DNA of 39,856 nucleotides, taken from Streptomyces spiramenti (lineage in GTDB: Bacteria; Actinomycetota; Actinomycetes; Streptomycetales; Streptomycetaceae). This document shows, piece by piece, positions 16,186 through 26,800 of the stretch. How positions within the stretch are numbered: position 1 is the stretch's first letter; every line of letters begins with the position of its first letter. The position numbers were made by a program, and so were the translations under genes. Location: the NCBI RefSeq assembly GCF_012034385.1, contig NZ_JAAVJB010000022.1:1-39856 (forward strand). Reading direction: 5' to 3'. The notes below the pieces were generated by a model. It was given only the letters and a program-made list of their open reading frames with translations, did not search any database and was not told the origin of the DNA.

Positions 16186-16360
16186 CGAGGCCTTGCAGGC
16201 GAGTTCACGACCAAGATACCTACGCCCCATCAGGGGGGCGCGCGCTTGTCTACCTGTCCGGGATGAACGTGTCCATCTCTACTCTGCGCCTGTTGACCGA
16301 GCCCCGCCGACGCGGGTAGAAGACCGAAACCTGTCGGCGGCGCCCAAACACGGGTGACAG

Positions 16361-16686
16361 GCTCTGCTCACCCTCACCCACCAGCGCAACGGCCGCCCAT
16401 ACTCCCAATTCGCGGCCGAATTCGGCATCAGAGCCACGACCGTCTACCGGTGCATCGGTGCGGACCGCGCCCCCTTCTCGTCGAGCCCATGACCGAGGCG
16501 GGTGTCCCTCGCTGGGTATCCAAGCCGGGGTGGCCGTCCGCCGGCCTTCGACCGCGCTGCTTGCAAGCGACGCAACACCGTCGAACGGTGCATCAACAAG
16601 CTCAAGCGGTGGCGCGGCCTGGCTACCTGCCACCATCTACCTCGCCGGACTCCACATCGCCGCCATCTTCATCTGGTCCGCGAGAT
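16361..16686 (+). pseudogene. Internally deleted IS5-type transposase remnant
   Basis: An N-terminal helix-turn-helix piece (LLTLTHQRNGRPYSQFAAEFG, frame from 16361) is followed, after a stop near 16490, by a C-terminal piece in the same frame (GRPPAFDRAACKRRNTVER, INKLKRWRGLAT). A frameshift leads to the family ending YLAGLHIAAIFIWSAR near 16640-16686. The DDE core is missing, so the element is dead. The remainder of 16186-16717 shows nothing else. Confidence 0.8.
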
Positions 16687-16717
16687 GATCCGAAAGAGAT
16701 GGCCTAGCGGCCAGCCA

Positions 16718-17014
16718 TCACGCGGATTCGGCAGCAGCGAATTCTACAAAATAGCCGATCGCCCTCTCCAGCGAGCTTGGATCACATCCTGCAACAAACT
16801 CGATTCCGTCACTCTTTGCCGAAGCCCAAGACCCATCAGTGCATTCGTCTTCCATCTCGCACATGCGACCGTAAAGAGCGGTTCGGGCCAGGTCGACAGA
16901 GATGATCCAGCCAGGATTGTCGGTTGTTTCGATTCGAATTCCATATGAGTGTTCCCAGTCGCCGTCACAGGCGGCTGCGTACCACTGCTGAATATCCTTC
17001 AAGTTCGACATCAT
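16718..17014 (-). CDS. Imm53-like immunity protein
   Basis: 98 residues beginning MMSNLKDIQQWYAAACDGDWEHSYG, then IRIETTDNPGWIISVDLA, the pattern that I recognise as immunity protein family Imm53. It should bind and neutralise the toxin at the C-terminus of the Rhs protein. Its ATG overlaps the toxin stop codon (ATGA), so toxin and antidote are translationally coupled. A second ATG follows at once (17011); AAGGA upstream serves either. The base composition is clearly less GC-rich than that of core genes. Confidence 0.8.
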   Translation of the reverse strand: MMSNLKDIQQWYAAACDGDWEHSYGIRIETTDNPGWIISVDLARTALYGRMCEMEDECTDGSWASAKSDGIEFVAGCDPSSLERAIGYFVEFAAAESA

Positions 17015-20000
17015 GGGTTCCTTCTAGGGATCTCCCAGGGCTCCGCGGGAATCGCTGATCCATTCGGCAGGTTTACGTGTGGCGTCGGAACGCTTGTCTT
17101 TGTCTTCTTGTCGTAGTGGGGCTTACCCTTCACGTCGACTCGTTTCGTCGGAATGAACGGCCGTGGGTCCCGGGGATCCGACGGTCGATCGTAAGATTCA
17201 TAGTGGTCGATCTCCCCGGTCGTTCCGTCGCGGCGGAATGAGGTATGGGGCCCTTCCGCGTCTGGATGCTGACACAAGTTCCCACCACGAGAATTGTGGA
17301 CCAGGATGGGTGTGGTCCCCGCCAGCACATAGTACGTGTGGACGCCCTCGATGGTGAGGTTGTGAACCGTCGCGATGCCGGTGTTGGTGTCGGTGTCCAC
17401 GACGACGACGGGGAGGCCTGTGGAGCTGAGGAGTTGGTCGCCGGCGGTGAGGTCGGCCGCCTTGGTCCACTCTTCTTCGTCGGGGAGCCAGAAGGGGTGG
17501 CCGTCGGTTGCGGTGATCTTGTGGGTGTTGCCGTCCGCGTCGGCGACGGACACGCCGACGAGTACCTTCTCGCCCTCGCCTGTGATCTCTGCGGTGACGG
17601 TTCTCGGACCTGTCTCGCCGGTCTCGGGATCGGTGGCGAGGATTTCGTCGCCGACGCTGAGGTCTTCGATGGCCATGGTGGTGCCATCGGCCATCAGGAC
17701 GTGGGTTCCTGGCACGAAGCTGTTGCAGCTGCCGCCCCGCTTCCCCACGATTGGGGCGCGGCGGAAGGCTACCGCGACGGCTGCGTCGAATAGCAGTTCG
17801 CCCGTGAGCTTCCCGTAGTTCCCGTCTTTTATGTCGCCGTAGATCTCCTTGCCGCGGCCGACGACGCCTTCAACCATTCCCATGGTGAACTGGGGCGTGC
17901 CGGGCGTCATCGACATGGCGAGATCCGCCCCATCGGTGCAACTTGAGAAGTTGCCCGTGAAGCAGCCCTTGACGGCGCCGGCGCCCGTGGTGGCCAAGTC
18001 CAGGATGCCGCCGCCGACGGCCTTCGCTCTGCCGACAAAACCGCCCCATATCCCCGGGTCTTTAGCGGGAGCCGGGCGAGGGGGGGTGGGCCTGATGGTG
18101 AACGTGGGCTGACGCCCCGGCAATTCCACGTAGTTGGTCGGTCGCGACGTTGTAATGGGAACGCGTTTGGGGATGGACTTGATAGTCCGCACCAGGTTCA
18201 GTAGCCCCCGCCAGATACCCAAGCCGAAGAAAAGCCCCGTGGGGTCGCTGAACGCCAGCGGGTTGTTGTTCGAGTAGGAGTAGCCATGGAGCTGCTGCGG
18301 GTCGCTGCGGTCCATGATGGGGTCGGCCGAGATGAAGCGGCCGAGGGCGGGGTCGTATTCGCGTGCGCCCAGGCCGTACAGGCCGGTTGCGGTGTCGTCG
18401 TAGCCTCCGACGAAGGTGCGAGTCCCTGGCCATGCCGCACCGGGGTCCTCACCGCGGTAGCCGCCGAACGGCAGGGTCCTCCGCTGGGTGGCTTCGAGTG
18501 TCTGCGCATTGACCGCCACATTGCCCGTGCCGTGGTGATCGGCGAGCGTGAAGCTGGTGGTGGAGTCGTTCTCGATGACTGCGGCATGGCCGGCGCCGAG
18601 GTCGATGTATCGGGTGGCTTCCGCGGTGGCTGCCCCGCGCTTGACCACGACTTCGGTGTGGCCGAGGTACAGGGTGGTTTCGGAGTCGGTCCGGGCGATC
18701 AGCCGTGAGCCGTCGGCGTCGTAGATGTACTCGACGGTCGTGTCCTCGGCGTTCTCGACCTGGGCGACGCGCCCTTCGGGGTTCCACGAGAGCGTCTGCG
18801 TCTCGCCCCCGGTCTGGCGGGACACGGTGTTCCCCGAGTCGTCGTAGCCGTACTCCTCCAGCGACCGGACACCCGGCGCGTCCTGGATCACCTCGGTCAG
18901 GGTGTGCGGCTGCGACTCGCTGTACTCGTAGGCGCGAGTGGTGTCCTGCTCGTGGAGGACCTCGGTCTCCCGGTTGCCCGCGAGGTCGTAGGTGTAGGAG
19001 TGGTGGTATGGGGCCGGGCCCCCGATGGGCACCTCGCCCGAGGGGTCGGCACACCGCGTGGCGCTCTGGGCCCATGCCTCCGTGATCCGCCGCAGGTGGT
19101 CGTAGGCGAAGCACTGCACGTCGTTGCCGCCGGCGACGTTGGCGATCGAGAGGACGTTGCCGACCTCGTCGTAGCTGTACGTCTCTCCCCGAAGCGCCTC
19201 TCGCGGTCCGGGCGCCACGGCCACGGCCGTCGAGGTCTTCAGGCGCCGCGTACCCCATTCGTAGGTGTACGTCGTGTCGATGGACCGGTCTGCGGACTGT
19301 CGGAAGGACTGGCGGATGGGAGCGCCGGTCCGGTTGTACTCCGTCGTGGCGTTCAGCCGGGTGCCCGCCGGCAGCTCGGTTGCGGTGAGCTGCAGTGTCC
19401 GCAGGTCGTGCGTGTAGGCGACGGTCTGGCGTGACAGCCCGCCCGCGGCCGGCAGGTTGGTTGCCTGCGGCAGGCCGGCGACATCGAACGTCTGGCGGGT
19501 CTCGTACGTGCCGGCCAGGGCGCCCTCCGCGCTGGGAACGACCCGGCGGGTGGCCAGGGGGCGGTACCGGCGGTCGTACTCGGTGACCTCCGAGACGTAG
19601 GCCTCACCGTTCTCCCACCGGGTGGAGCGTGCGAGGTGTCCCTTGGCGCCGGTGACGGTGTCGTACTGCCAGGTGGCTCGCAGCTGTCCGTCCGGTCCGC
19701 CCTCGCGCAGCTCGGTCTTGCGGCCGAGGTTGTCGTGCGTGTAGCTCAGGGTCGTGCCGCGCGCGTCGGTGGAGGTCTCCAACTCGCCGCGGTCGGTGTA
19801 GGTGCGTGTGAAAGTGCCGGTGTCGGGGTCGGCGGTGGTCGTGGGACGGCCCAGCTGGTCGTAGGCGTAGTTCCAGGTGGCGCCGGACGGTGTCGTCAGC
19901 GAAGCCAGCTCGCCGCGGGGTGTGTAGCTGTAGGTCGTCGTGTCGTAGTCGGCGTCCGCGGCGGGCTGATGGTGCTGGCGGTACTCCGTCAGCTGGCCAC

Positions 20001-23000
20001 GAGCGTCGCGGATGGAGGTGGTCGCGGTGTCGCCCTCCGGAGGGAGGATGGTGATGCGGTCTCCGGAGTAGATCGTCCGCGTCGTCGAGAGGACGTCGCC
20101 GCCGTCGCCGCTACCGGCGATGAGACGGGTCTCGGTCTCGCGGTCCAGACCGTCGTACGTGTGCCGGGTCTGGGTTTCGACGCTGTCGGCATCTTCCGGG
20201 AGGAACAGCGTCTGGCCCGGTTCGCCGATCGCGTAGTAGCTACCGAATGCCTTGGTGACGAGGCCGCGTTCGTCGTGGAACGTGTCGGTGAGGATGCGCC
20301 CGCCGTCGGACCCGGGCGCCTGGGTCTGACGTTCGCGCAGCAGCCCGTCGTAGATGACGTAGCTGGTCAGCTGCGATCCGCGCGAGTTCAGCGTGCGGGT
20401 ACCGATCGCGACGGGTTGCCCGTCGACCACGCGGTAGGTGAACTCCAGGCTCGGCAGTGCGGTGGTCCGGCGGTCCGGGTGCCACACCTTGGTGGCGCGG
20501 CCCAGCGCGTCGTAGTCGAGCACCGTCTCCTTGCCGTTGGCGTCGGAGAGTCGGGTCGGCAGTCCGCGGCCGGCGCTCAGCGTGGTGGTCTCGGTGAAGG
20601 CAGAGGCCGAGTCGCCCGGGCGTACCGGCGGTGAGACCGTGCGGACCGTTGTCGGGATGCCGACGGCCGGGGTGTACGTCGTGCTGGAGGTGCGACCGTC
20701 GGTGCGAGCCGTTCGCGTGGGAGCGCCGTTGCCGCTGACGCTGACGTCCGCGGCGAGATCGGTCTCGGACAGCAGACGACCGTACGAGTCGAAGGTCGCC
20801 GTCGCCTCGACGTAGCGGGCGACCGTTCCGTCGTGCTCGATCAGTTCCGCCGTCGCGGTGGGGCGGCCGACCGTGGGGCTCTGCCCGTGCGCCCGCCCGT
20901 CGTAGGCGTAGCGGACGTCACTGACTACGTCGTCGGCCCTGTCGGGCGTGGCGGCGCAACGGGTCGCGACGGTCTCCTCGCGGGAGGGGAGGTTGAGCAG
21001 GTTCGCGTCGGTGACCGCGGGGTACGTGGTGCGGGTGCACCGGTCGTCGGCGGTGATCGCGGTGTCGCCGCGGTCGTCGACCTGGACCAGACGCCCGGCG
21101 ACCGTGTCGTAGGTGTGATGCGTCTCGCTGATGCGCCACTTCTGGCCCGCGCCGTCGTCGAGCGAGATCCAACTCTTCAGCTCTGCGGCGCCCTTGAAGT
21201 CTGCAGTGATGGTTCCCCAGTCGCGTACGCTGCGCGCCGTCTGGTGGTGCCACGGGCGGGTGACCGTCTTGGCCTCGACGGCGCCGCCGGCCTTGTCGAA
21301 GGTGACGGTCTTGTAGGGGAGACCGGCTGCCGTCGGATGATCGGTGATCGGGTCGCCCTCGCCGGCGCCCAGCGTCACGGAGACACTCTTGGTACCTCCG
21401 CTGGGCGTCCGTCGGTCGCCGTGCATGCCCCGCAGGAAGTACGAGTCCTCCTGCGTCTCCATCCGGGTCTGGCTGCCGCTCTGGACGCGGACGTGGCCGT
21501 ACCCGCGCCACTGGGACCAGGTCTTCTCGTCGTCGTCGACCAGGGCGTTGTCGTCGTAGCGCCAGGCCGCACCGCCGAGGTAGCGGTAGCGGACGACCTG
21601 GTCGGGGGAGCCTCCGGTGCGATCGGTGGTCGCCACTTCCTCGGTGACGTACTTGTTGAACCACTGCAGGTCCGGGTCGTGCTCCGGACCGCCGGCGAGG
21701 TACTGCGGGAAGCACCGGGTGGTGTTGGTGTGCGGCGTCGGGGTGCTGCCGTGCGTGCACGCGGGCGCGGAGTACCCGACATCTACCTGGCCGCCGTACT
21801 CGTCGGCGATGGAGGAGAGGCGCGCCTTGATGAAGGGGGCGTAGCCGTCCCCGGTGCGGTCCAGGCGGTTGGCGAGCTGGGTGTAGCCGAAGGTCGTCTT
21901 CGGGAGGGTGATTGCGGGGGTGGCGGAGTGGCCGGTGCGCTGGATGCTGGAGAGCAGGAGCTGGTAGTCGACGTCAGCGGTGCCCCAGTGGTGCGCGAGC
22001 TTCCAACTGTCCACGTTCCGGTAGCTGGTGCCGCTGCGGACCTGGCTGGTGATCTCGGTCAGGCGCTTGGTGGTCCAGAAGCTCGGAGAGTAGCGGCCCC
22101 GGTCGCAGTCGGCGCTCGCGTCGCAGTTGAGGTCCCAGGGGGTGTCGTACCAGTACTGGGGGTTCTTGGTGATGTCGGCGCAGTCGGCGCCGCCGCCCGG
22201 CAGGCAGCGGTCGCTGTTGGTGAAGAGCACCTTCGCGAGGGGCTGGCCGGAGTACTCGTTGCCCTTGGTGAGCCCGTACTCGATGCGGTTGAGGGTGCCG
22301 CCGCGGGTGTAGCGGGTGTTGTTCTCCTCGTCGAGGAAGCGGCCGTAGGAGTTCTGCTCGCGGTCGTAGTAGTAGGTGACGACGTTCCCCGCGGCGTCCA
22401 CGACGTAGTCGAGGTTCCATCGCCAGGCCTGCTGGCACCAGGAGTCCTCGGTGGTCGCCTTGTAGCAGGGCTCTCCGGCCTTGGTGGAGTAGACCGGCAC
22501 CGTCCAGGTGGAGTTGGTGACGGCCCGGCCGGAGGACCAGCCGGGGAGGCGGTGGTACCCGAAGTAGTACTGGGTGCCCTCGGGGTCGGTCACACGCCAG
22601 TACTCGTTGTCGTTGTCCCCGTTGGCCCGGGCAGAGCTGGTCAGCCGCTCGATGCGGGTCCCGTTGTCGGACTGCAGCTTCCAGGTGTTGTCACCCGCGG
22701 GGACGAGCTCACCCGCCATCCCGTTGAGCGAGATGAAGGCGTTGTCGTGGTCCCAGCAGAGGTCGGCGACCTTGTTCTCGTGTTCGTCCTCGACGTTCTT
22801 GTAGCCGCAGGACTTGTAGTTGCGTTCGATGTACCCGGGCCAGAGGTTGTAGCCGTCGCCGACCCAGGAGCCCTGGTTGTTGGTGGAGGACGTACGGCCG
22901 TCGATACTGCCCGCCGAGTAGGTCAGGCCGATGCTGGGCGTCAGCTCACCCGGGACGTCGGGCAGCGGTATGTCGTAGGACCAGGTGAAGTCACCGGTGC

Positions 23001-23802
23001 TGAGATCGGTCTCCCACGTGCTGGACGGCGACAGGTCCGTGGCGGTGTAGTCGCCCTTGTCGCCCTCGGCCGCCGCGGCCACCATGAGGGTCATGGGCGT
23101 CGCCGCAGGGAGCGACAGGTCTGCCGCGGTGAGGGTCTGCTGCTCGGTGTCGTTCACGACATCGACCGGCTCGGCGGTCGAGCAGTCGCCGTCCTCTGCG
23201 CAGTCCGGAGCCGCGTGCAGGGTCAACCGGTCCCCGTAGCCACCGCCGTAGGCTTCGGCGAACGCCGAGTAGTCGATGCGCACGTCGACCTCGGTGAGGT
23301 CGTTCGAGCCGCTTTCGGAGGCGGTGCGGGCCGTGGCTCCGGTCGGCTCGTCCGGTGTGACCGTCAGGCTGAAGGCGATGCCCGGAGAGCCGTCTCCGCC
23401 GGCTGCGCCCGGCTGCGCCTCGACAACGACGCTCGCGTCCTGCTGTGTCCGTACCTCGACGGGCAGGCCCCCCACGGGGTCGAAAGCCGTTCCGTCCGTC
23501 AACGGCCCGTCGCCGCCCTCAATGGCGACCTCGTGGGTTGCGTCGGACGGGAACTCAGCACTGGGCTGGTCCGTGATCACACGGGGTGTGTGGTCGACCG
23601 GGCGAGGCGCCACGCGAAGCCCGTCCGAGCCGTCCACCGGCTCCCCGAGCTCGACCTCCGCCTCGACCGTGCCGTCGTCGGCACTCGACACGGACGGGTT
23701 CACGGCCTGGACAAGTGAGGCGACCATGACGGTCGCCACGCCGAGCGCGATCCTGCCCCGGAGGGAAGCGGTGCGCCGTCTGGCGAGGAAGGTGTTCTTC
23801 AT
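17011..23802 (-). CDS. Secreted Rhs polymorphic toxin with Hint domain and C-terminal toxin
   Basis: 2263-aa exported Rhs/YD-repeat protein. A Sec signal peptide covers about residues 1-40 (LGVATVMVASLVQAVNPSVSSA). An SpvB-like shell start (STGDFTWSYDIPLPDVPGEL) follows, then many YD repeats to about 1800, and the Rhs core end GLGAREYDPALGRFISADP with PLAFSDPTG near 1810-1860. The Hint autoprotease starts at Cys2026 (CNSFVPGTHVLMADG) and ends at Asn2170 (ILVHN), with the block HNLTIEGVHTYYVLAG. The released toxin, residues 2171-2263, contains VKGKPHYDKK and SVPTPHVNLPNGS and resembles the polymorphic toxin type 24 family from memory, a predicted RNase. ATG 23802 fits the signal peptide. The LamG gene lies 77 nt upstream, so they form one operon. 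Confidence 0.92.
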   Translation of the reverse strand: MKNTFLARRRTASLRGRIALGVATVMVASLVQAVNPSVSSADDGTVEAEVELGEPVDGSDGLRVAPRPVDHTPRVITDQPSAEFPSDATHEVAIEGGDGPLTDGTAFDPVGGLPVEVRTQQDASVVVEAQPGAAGGDGSPGIAFSLTVTPDEPTGATARTASESGSNDLTEVDVRIDYSAFAEAYGGGYGDRLTLHAAPDCAEDGDCSTAEPVDVVNDTEQQTLTAADLSLPAATPMTLMVAAAAEGDKGDYTATDLSPSSTWETDLSTGDFTWSYDIPLPDVPGELTPSIGLTYSAGSIDGRTSSTNNQGSWVGDGYNLWPGYIERNYKSCGYKNVEDEHENKVADLCWDHDNAFISLNGMAGELVPAGDNTWKLQSDNGTRIERLTSSARANGDNDNEYWRVTDPEGTQYYFGYHRLPGWSSGRAVTNSTWTVPVYSTKAGEPCYKATTEDSWCQQAWRWNLDYVVDAAGNVVTYYYDREQNSYGRFLDEENNTRYTRGGTLNRIEYGLTKGNEYSGQPLAKVLFTNSDRCLPGGGADCADITKNPQYWYDTPWDLNCDASADCDRGRYSPSFWTTKRLTEITSQVRSGTSYRNVDSWKLAHHWGTADVDYQLLLSSIQRTGHSATPAITLPKTTFGYTQLANRLDRTGDGYAPFIKARLSSIADEYGGQVDVGYSAPACTHGSTPTPHTNTTRCFPQYLAGGPEHDPDLQWFNKYVTEEVATTDRTGGSPDQVVRYRYLGGAAWRYDDNALVDDDEKTWSQWRGYGHVRVQSGSQTRMETQEDSYFLRGMHGDRRTPSGGTKSVSVTLGAGEGDPITDHPTAAGLPYKTVTFDKAGGAVEAKTVTRPWHHQTARSVRDWGTITADFKGAAELKSWISLDDGAGQKWRISETHHTYDTVAGRLVQVDDRGDTAITADDRCTRTTYPAVTDANLLNLPSREETVATRCAATPDRADDVVSDVRYAYDGRAHGQSPTVGRPTATAELIEHDGTVARYVEATATFDSYGRLLSETDLAADVSVSGNGAPTRTARTDGRTSSTTYTPAVGIPTTVRTVSPPVRPGDSASAFTETTTLSAGRGLPTRLSDANGKETVLDYDALGRATKVWHPDRRTTALPSLEFTYRVVDGQPVAIGTRTLNSRGSQLTSYVIYDGLLRERQTQAPGSDGGRILTDTFHDERGLVTKAFGSYYAIGEPGQTLFLPEDADSVETQTRHTYDGLDRETETRLIAGSGDGGDVLSTTRTIYSGDRITILPPEGDTATTSIRDARGQLTEYRQHHQPAADADYDTTTYSYTPRGELASLTTPSGATWNYAYDQLGRPTTTADPDTGTFTRTYTDRGELETSTDARGTTLSYTHDNLGRKTELREGGPDGQLRATWQYDTVTGAKGHLARSTRWENGEAYVSEVTEYDRRYRPLATRRVVPSAEGALAGTYETRQTFDVAGLPQATNLPAAGGLSRQTVAYTHDLRTLQLTATELPAGTRLNATTEYNRTGAPIRQSFRQSADRSIDTTYTYEWGTRRLKTSTAVAVAPGPREALRGETYSYDEVGNVLSIANVAGGNDVQCFAYDHLRRITEAWAQSATRCADPSGEVPIGGPAPYHHSYTYDLAGNRETEVLHEQDTTRAYEYSESQPHTLTEVIQDAPGVRSLEEYGYDDSGNTVSRQTGGETQTLSWNPEGRVAQVENAEDTTVEYIYDADGSRLIARTDSETTLYLGHTEVVVKRGAATAEATRYIDLGAGHAAVIENDSTTSFTLADHHGTGNVAVNAQTLEATQRRTLPFGGYRGEDPGAAWPGTRTFVGGYDDTATGLYGLGAREYDPALGRFISADPIMDRSDPQQLHGYSYSNNNPLAFSDPTGLFFGLGIWRGLLNLVRTIKSIPKRVPITTSRPTNYVELPGRQPTFTIRPTPPRPAPAKDPGIWGGFVGRAKAVGGGILDLATTGAGAVKGCFTGNFSSCTDGADLAMSMTPGTPQFTMGMVEGVVGRGKEIYGDIKDGNYGKLTGELLFDAAVAVAFRRAPIVGKRGGSCNSFVPGTHVLMADGTTMAIEDLSVGDEILATDPETGETGPRTVTAEITGEGEKVLVGVSVADADGNTHKITATDGHPFWLPDEEEWTKAADLTAGDQLLSSTGLPVVVVDTDTNTGIATVHNLTIEGVHTYYVLAGTTPILVHNSRGGNLCQHPDAEGPHTSFRRDGTTGEIDHYESYDRPSDPRDPRPFIPTKRVDVKGKPHYDKKTKTSVPTPHVNLPNGSAIPAEPWEIPRRNP

Positions 23803-23879
23803 CTGGGTGCGTCGTCCTTCAGTGCGCGCTGGGCGGCCGGTGAGGGGTGAGCAGTCGGATAGCGGTGGCACGGAAGGGC

Positions 23880-26800
23880 TCAGGGCCCGGGGGTGATGGA
23901 ATCCCCGAAACCGGTGGCCAGGACCTGGGCGGCGCTCAGGACGCCCTGGTAGAGCCAGACGTCGTCAATGGCCCCGGGCCAGTACTCGGACCACCCGCTG
24001 CCCGAGCGCTGTCTGCCGAGCTGGAAGGAGTGCGTCGCCTCGAACGTCAGCGCGTTGTCGGTCCAGCTGGAACCCGCGACACAGGAGTCGTCGGAGTCCT
24101 CGGTGCAGACGATCTCCTGCAGCGACCCATTGACGTACAGGCTGGCGCGCTTGGTCGACCCGTCGTAGACCAAGGCGAGGTGGTTCCAGTCCCTGATGTC
24201 GTAGAAGAGTTGGTTGACCGCGCTCGAGAGACGCGAGGACGCGTCGTCCTCCTCCGCCACGGCTACCTGCCACGATCCCCAGCCGGGCTCCTCACTGTGC
24301 GGGAGGAAACGCACGGCGAGCGCGTTCTGGCGGTTGCCGGCAGCGCTCAGCACCGTGACCGGCTCCTCGGGCGCGGCGGCTGCCTGTACCCAGGCCGCCG
24401 CGCTGACGCTGGCCGTGGTGTCCAGCGGCACACCGGCCGTCTGCGCGTAACCGGTCGCCCCGTCCAGAAGAAGGGCGTCCCCGTGGCGACCGGGGCCGAA
24501 CTCATGGCCGCCGTGGAGGGTGAGGTGGTTCTCGTTCGGCGAGGCGTCGGGCGAGGTCGTGCTCCCCGCGTCCAGCTCCCACCGCGCGGTGAGCAGCGGG
24601 TTCTGCTTCAGCAACTGGCCCACCTCGGTGGGAGTGACGACCCGGGAGTAGAACCGGACGTCGTCGATGTCGCCGGGAAAGTGCGAGCGGATGTCGCCGC
24701 TGTACGAACCCGCCCCGATCATGACGGGGCCGGTGGCGTCCCAGGCGCCACCGCGGGTTGTACGACCGGCCTGTACGCCGTTCACGTACAGGGTGAGCGT
24801 GTCGGCGACGGAGTCGTGGACCCCCACCAGGTGCACCCATTCGTCACCCTGCGCGACGGTCCCGTTCGGCTGCATGGCCCTGACCGGCGAGGCGGTGGGA
24901 GTGTCGGCGCGGTACTGATTGAAGACCCAGCGGTCGTAGCTCTTCGAGTAGTAGAGCTCCAGCCCGGGCGCGTCGTCGCCGGTCTGCGCGGCGATGATTC
25001 CGGCACCGTCGGCCCGGGACTTGTCGAGTCGTGCCCAGGCGGAGACGGAGAAGTCACGGCTGGTGTCGACGATGGGCGCCTCGGTCACGGCGTAGCTGTC
25101 CGTGCCGTTGAACGTGGCTGCGTACTCATTGGCGCCTGGGCGACCGGTTCGCACGCCACCGTGGTAGACGGCGGGCCCGTGGTCGGCCGTTCCGGTGGCC
25201 GTTGTCGTCCCGGCGGGCTCGTCGAAGGGGAAGACGGCGGTGGCGGGACGGTGAGGAGCGGTCGACACGGCTTGCTTGTCGTAGAGCTGCGCCATCGGGC
25301 CCGAAGCGGTCGTCATCGCGTAGTCGAAGAACTGCAGCTGATCCACGCTGCCGCCGAGGTGCTCGCTGACCACGCTCCCGCGACGAGACGCACCGATCTG
25401 CAGCGATGTCTGAGCGGACCACGCAGACGTGTGCGGTGTCGTCCCGGCGAGCCGGCCGTTGACGAAGAACCGGAGGTTCGTGCCGTCGTAGGAGGCGGCC
25501 AGGTGCGTCCACGTCCCTGTCGTGACGGGCACGTCGGCCAGGATTCGGCTGCGCGCCGTACCCGCCGGGTCGTCGCTGCGCTGGGCCAGGACGGCCCACT
25601 GGTCGTAGTGGCCGGAGTGGTAGATGGTGAAGCCCGCGAAGTTGCGGCCGGTCTGTTCGACGACGACGGACGAGCCGGCGGACTTGGTGTCCAGGCGCGC
25701 CCATGTGGATACCGTGAAGGGCTTGCCCGTGTCCACCACCGGACCCTCGACGGCCGCGTGGCCCGTCTCACCGTCCAACTGGAGTGCCGTGCCCAGCACG
25801 CCGGGGGCACCGAGTGCGTAACCGCCGGTCAGCGTCGCGTCGTGCTGTGGCACATCGGGCTCAGCTGCGGCTGCGCCCGGCCCCTCGTCAAAAGAGAATG
25901 CGGCGCGCGGCGACTCACCCGGCGAGACGAGGAACTGGTAGGTGCGGACCTCCGAGATGTTGCCGGCCTGGTCCAGCGCCTGCACCGTGACGAAGTGGAG
26001 CCCCGGCTCCTCGGGCAGCACGGAGACACTCCGCGCGGCACCCGAGCTGGTCGCCACCTGGTTCGCGGCGGTCGGATCGTTGTTGATGCCGTAGCGGTAG
26101 CGATTCACGTCGCGGTCCGCCGCAGTGAAGGTGAAGCCACCGTAGTGACCCGCTCCCTGGTACCAGATATCGGTACCCGACGGATCGAACTCCGGGTAGC
26201 GGTCGGAGGTGATGGTCGGGGCGGCGGGCACGGAGGTGTCGTAGCGGAAGTAGCAGGGGTGGCCGTCGACCTCGGACCACGGGCCGTAGTGCGAGCCGTC
26301 GTAGGCACGCGCGTACAGCCGCAGCGTGCTGTTCTGCGGCAGGTGGTTGGGCAGCCTCAGGGAGAACGACGAGCCGGAGCGCTTGGCGGAGGTCAGCGGC
26401 GCGTCCCACACGCCGCCGGACCAGCGGACGCGGAACTGCACGCGGACGCTGTCGCCGTCGGGGTCGGTGACGTTGTTGGCGTGGACGTTGCCCAGCGACC
26501 GAGCGATCGCCGGATTGGACTCCGGCTTGCAGGTACCGCCGTACTCCAGCGTGATCTGCGAGGGCTTGATGCGGGCGGGCGGACGGTTGTAGGTCACCCG
26601 CAGATGCGCGTCCTTGCTGAAGCGCTTCCAGTGCAGGTTGCTCGACTCGTTGCTGGCGCGCAGACCGAACGTCATCGTCGAGGTGCGGCTGTCGGCCGCC
26701 TTCTGCACCGCCGAGGTGATGTCGAACTCGGCGTCGCCCGCCGGGCGGCAGCCCTGCTGCGGGTTGCCGCCGTAGTGGAAGGAACTGGTGCGCAGCCGCT

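Noticed and set aside
17290..17727. Intein in the Rhs gene
   Set aside because: The Hint block is followed by a toxin and the stop, without a C-terminal extein that would need splicing; it fits Rhs-type Hint cleavage.
20833..23718. A 961-codon plus-strand open frame opposite the Rhs gene
   Set aside because: Antisense shadow of YD-repeat coding sequence; no motif and no ribosome-binding site.
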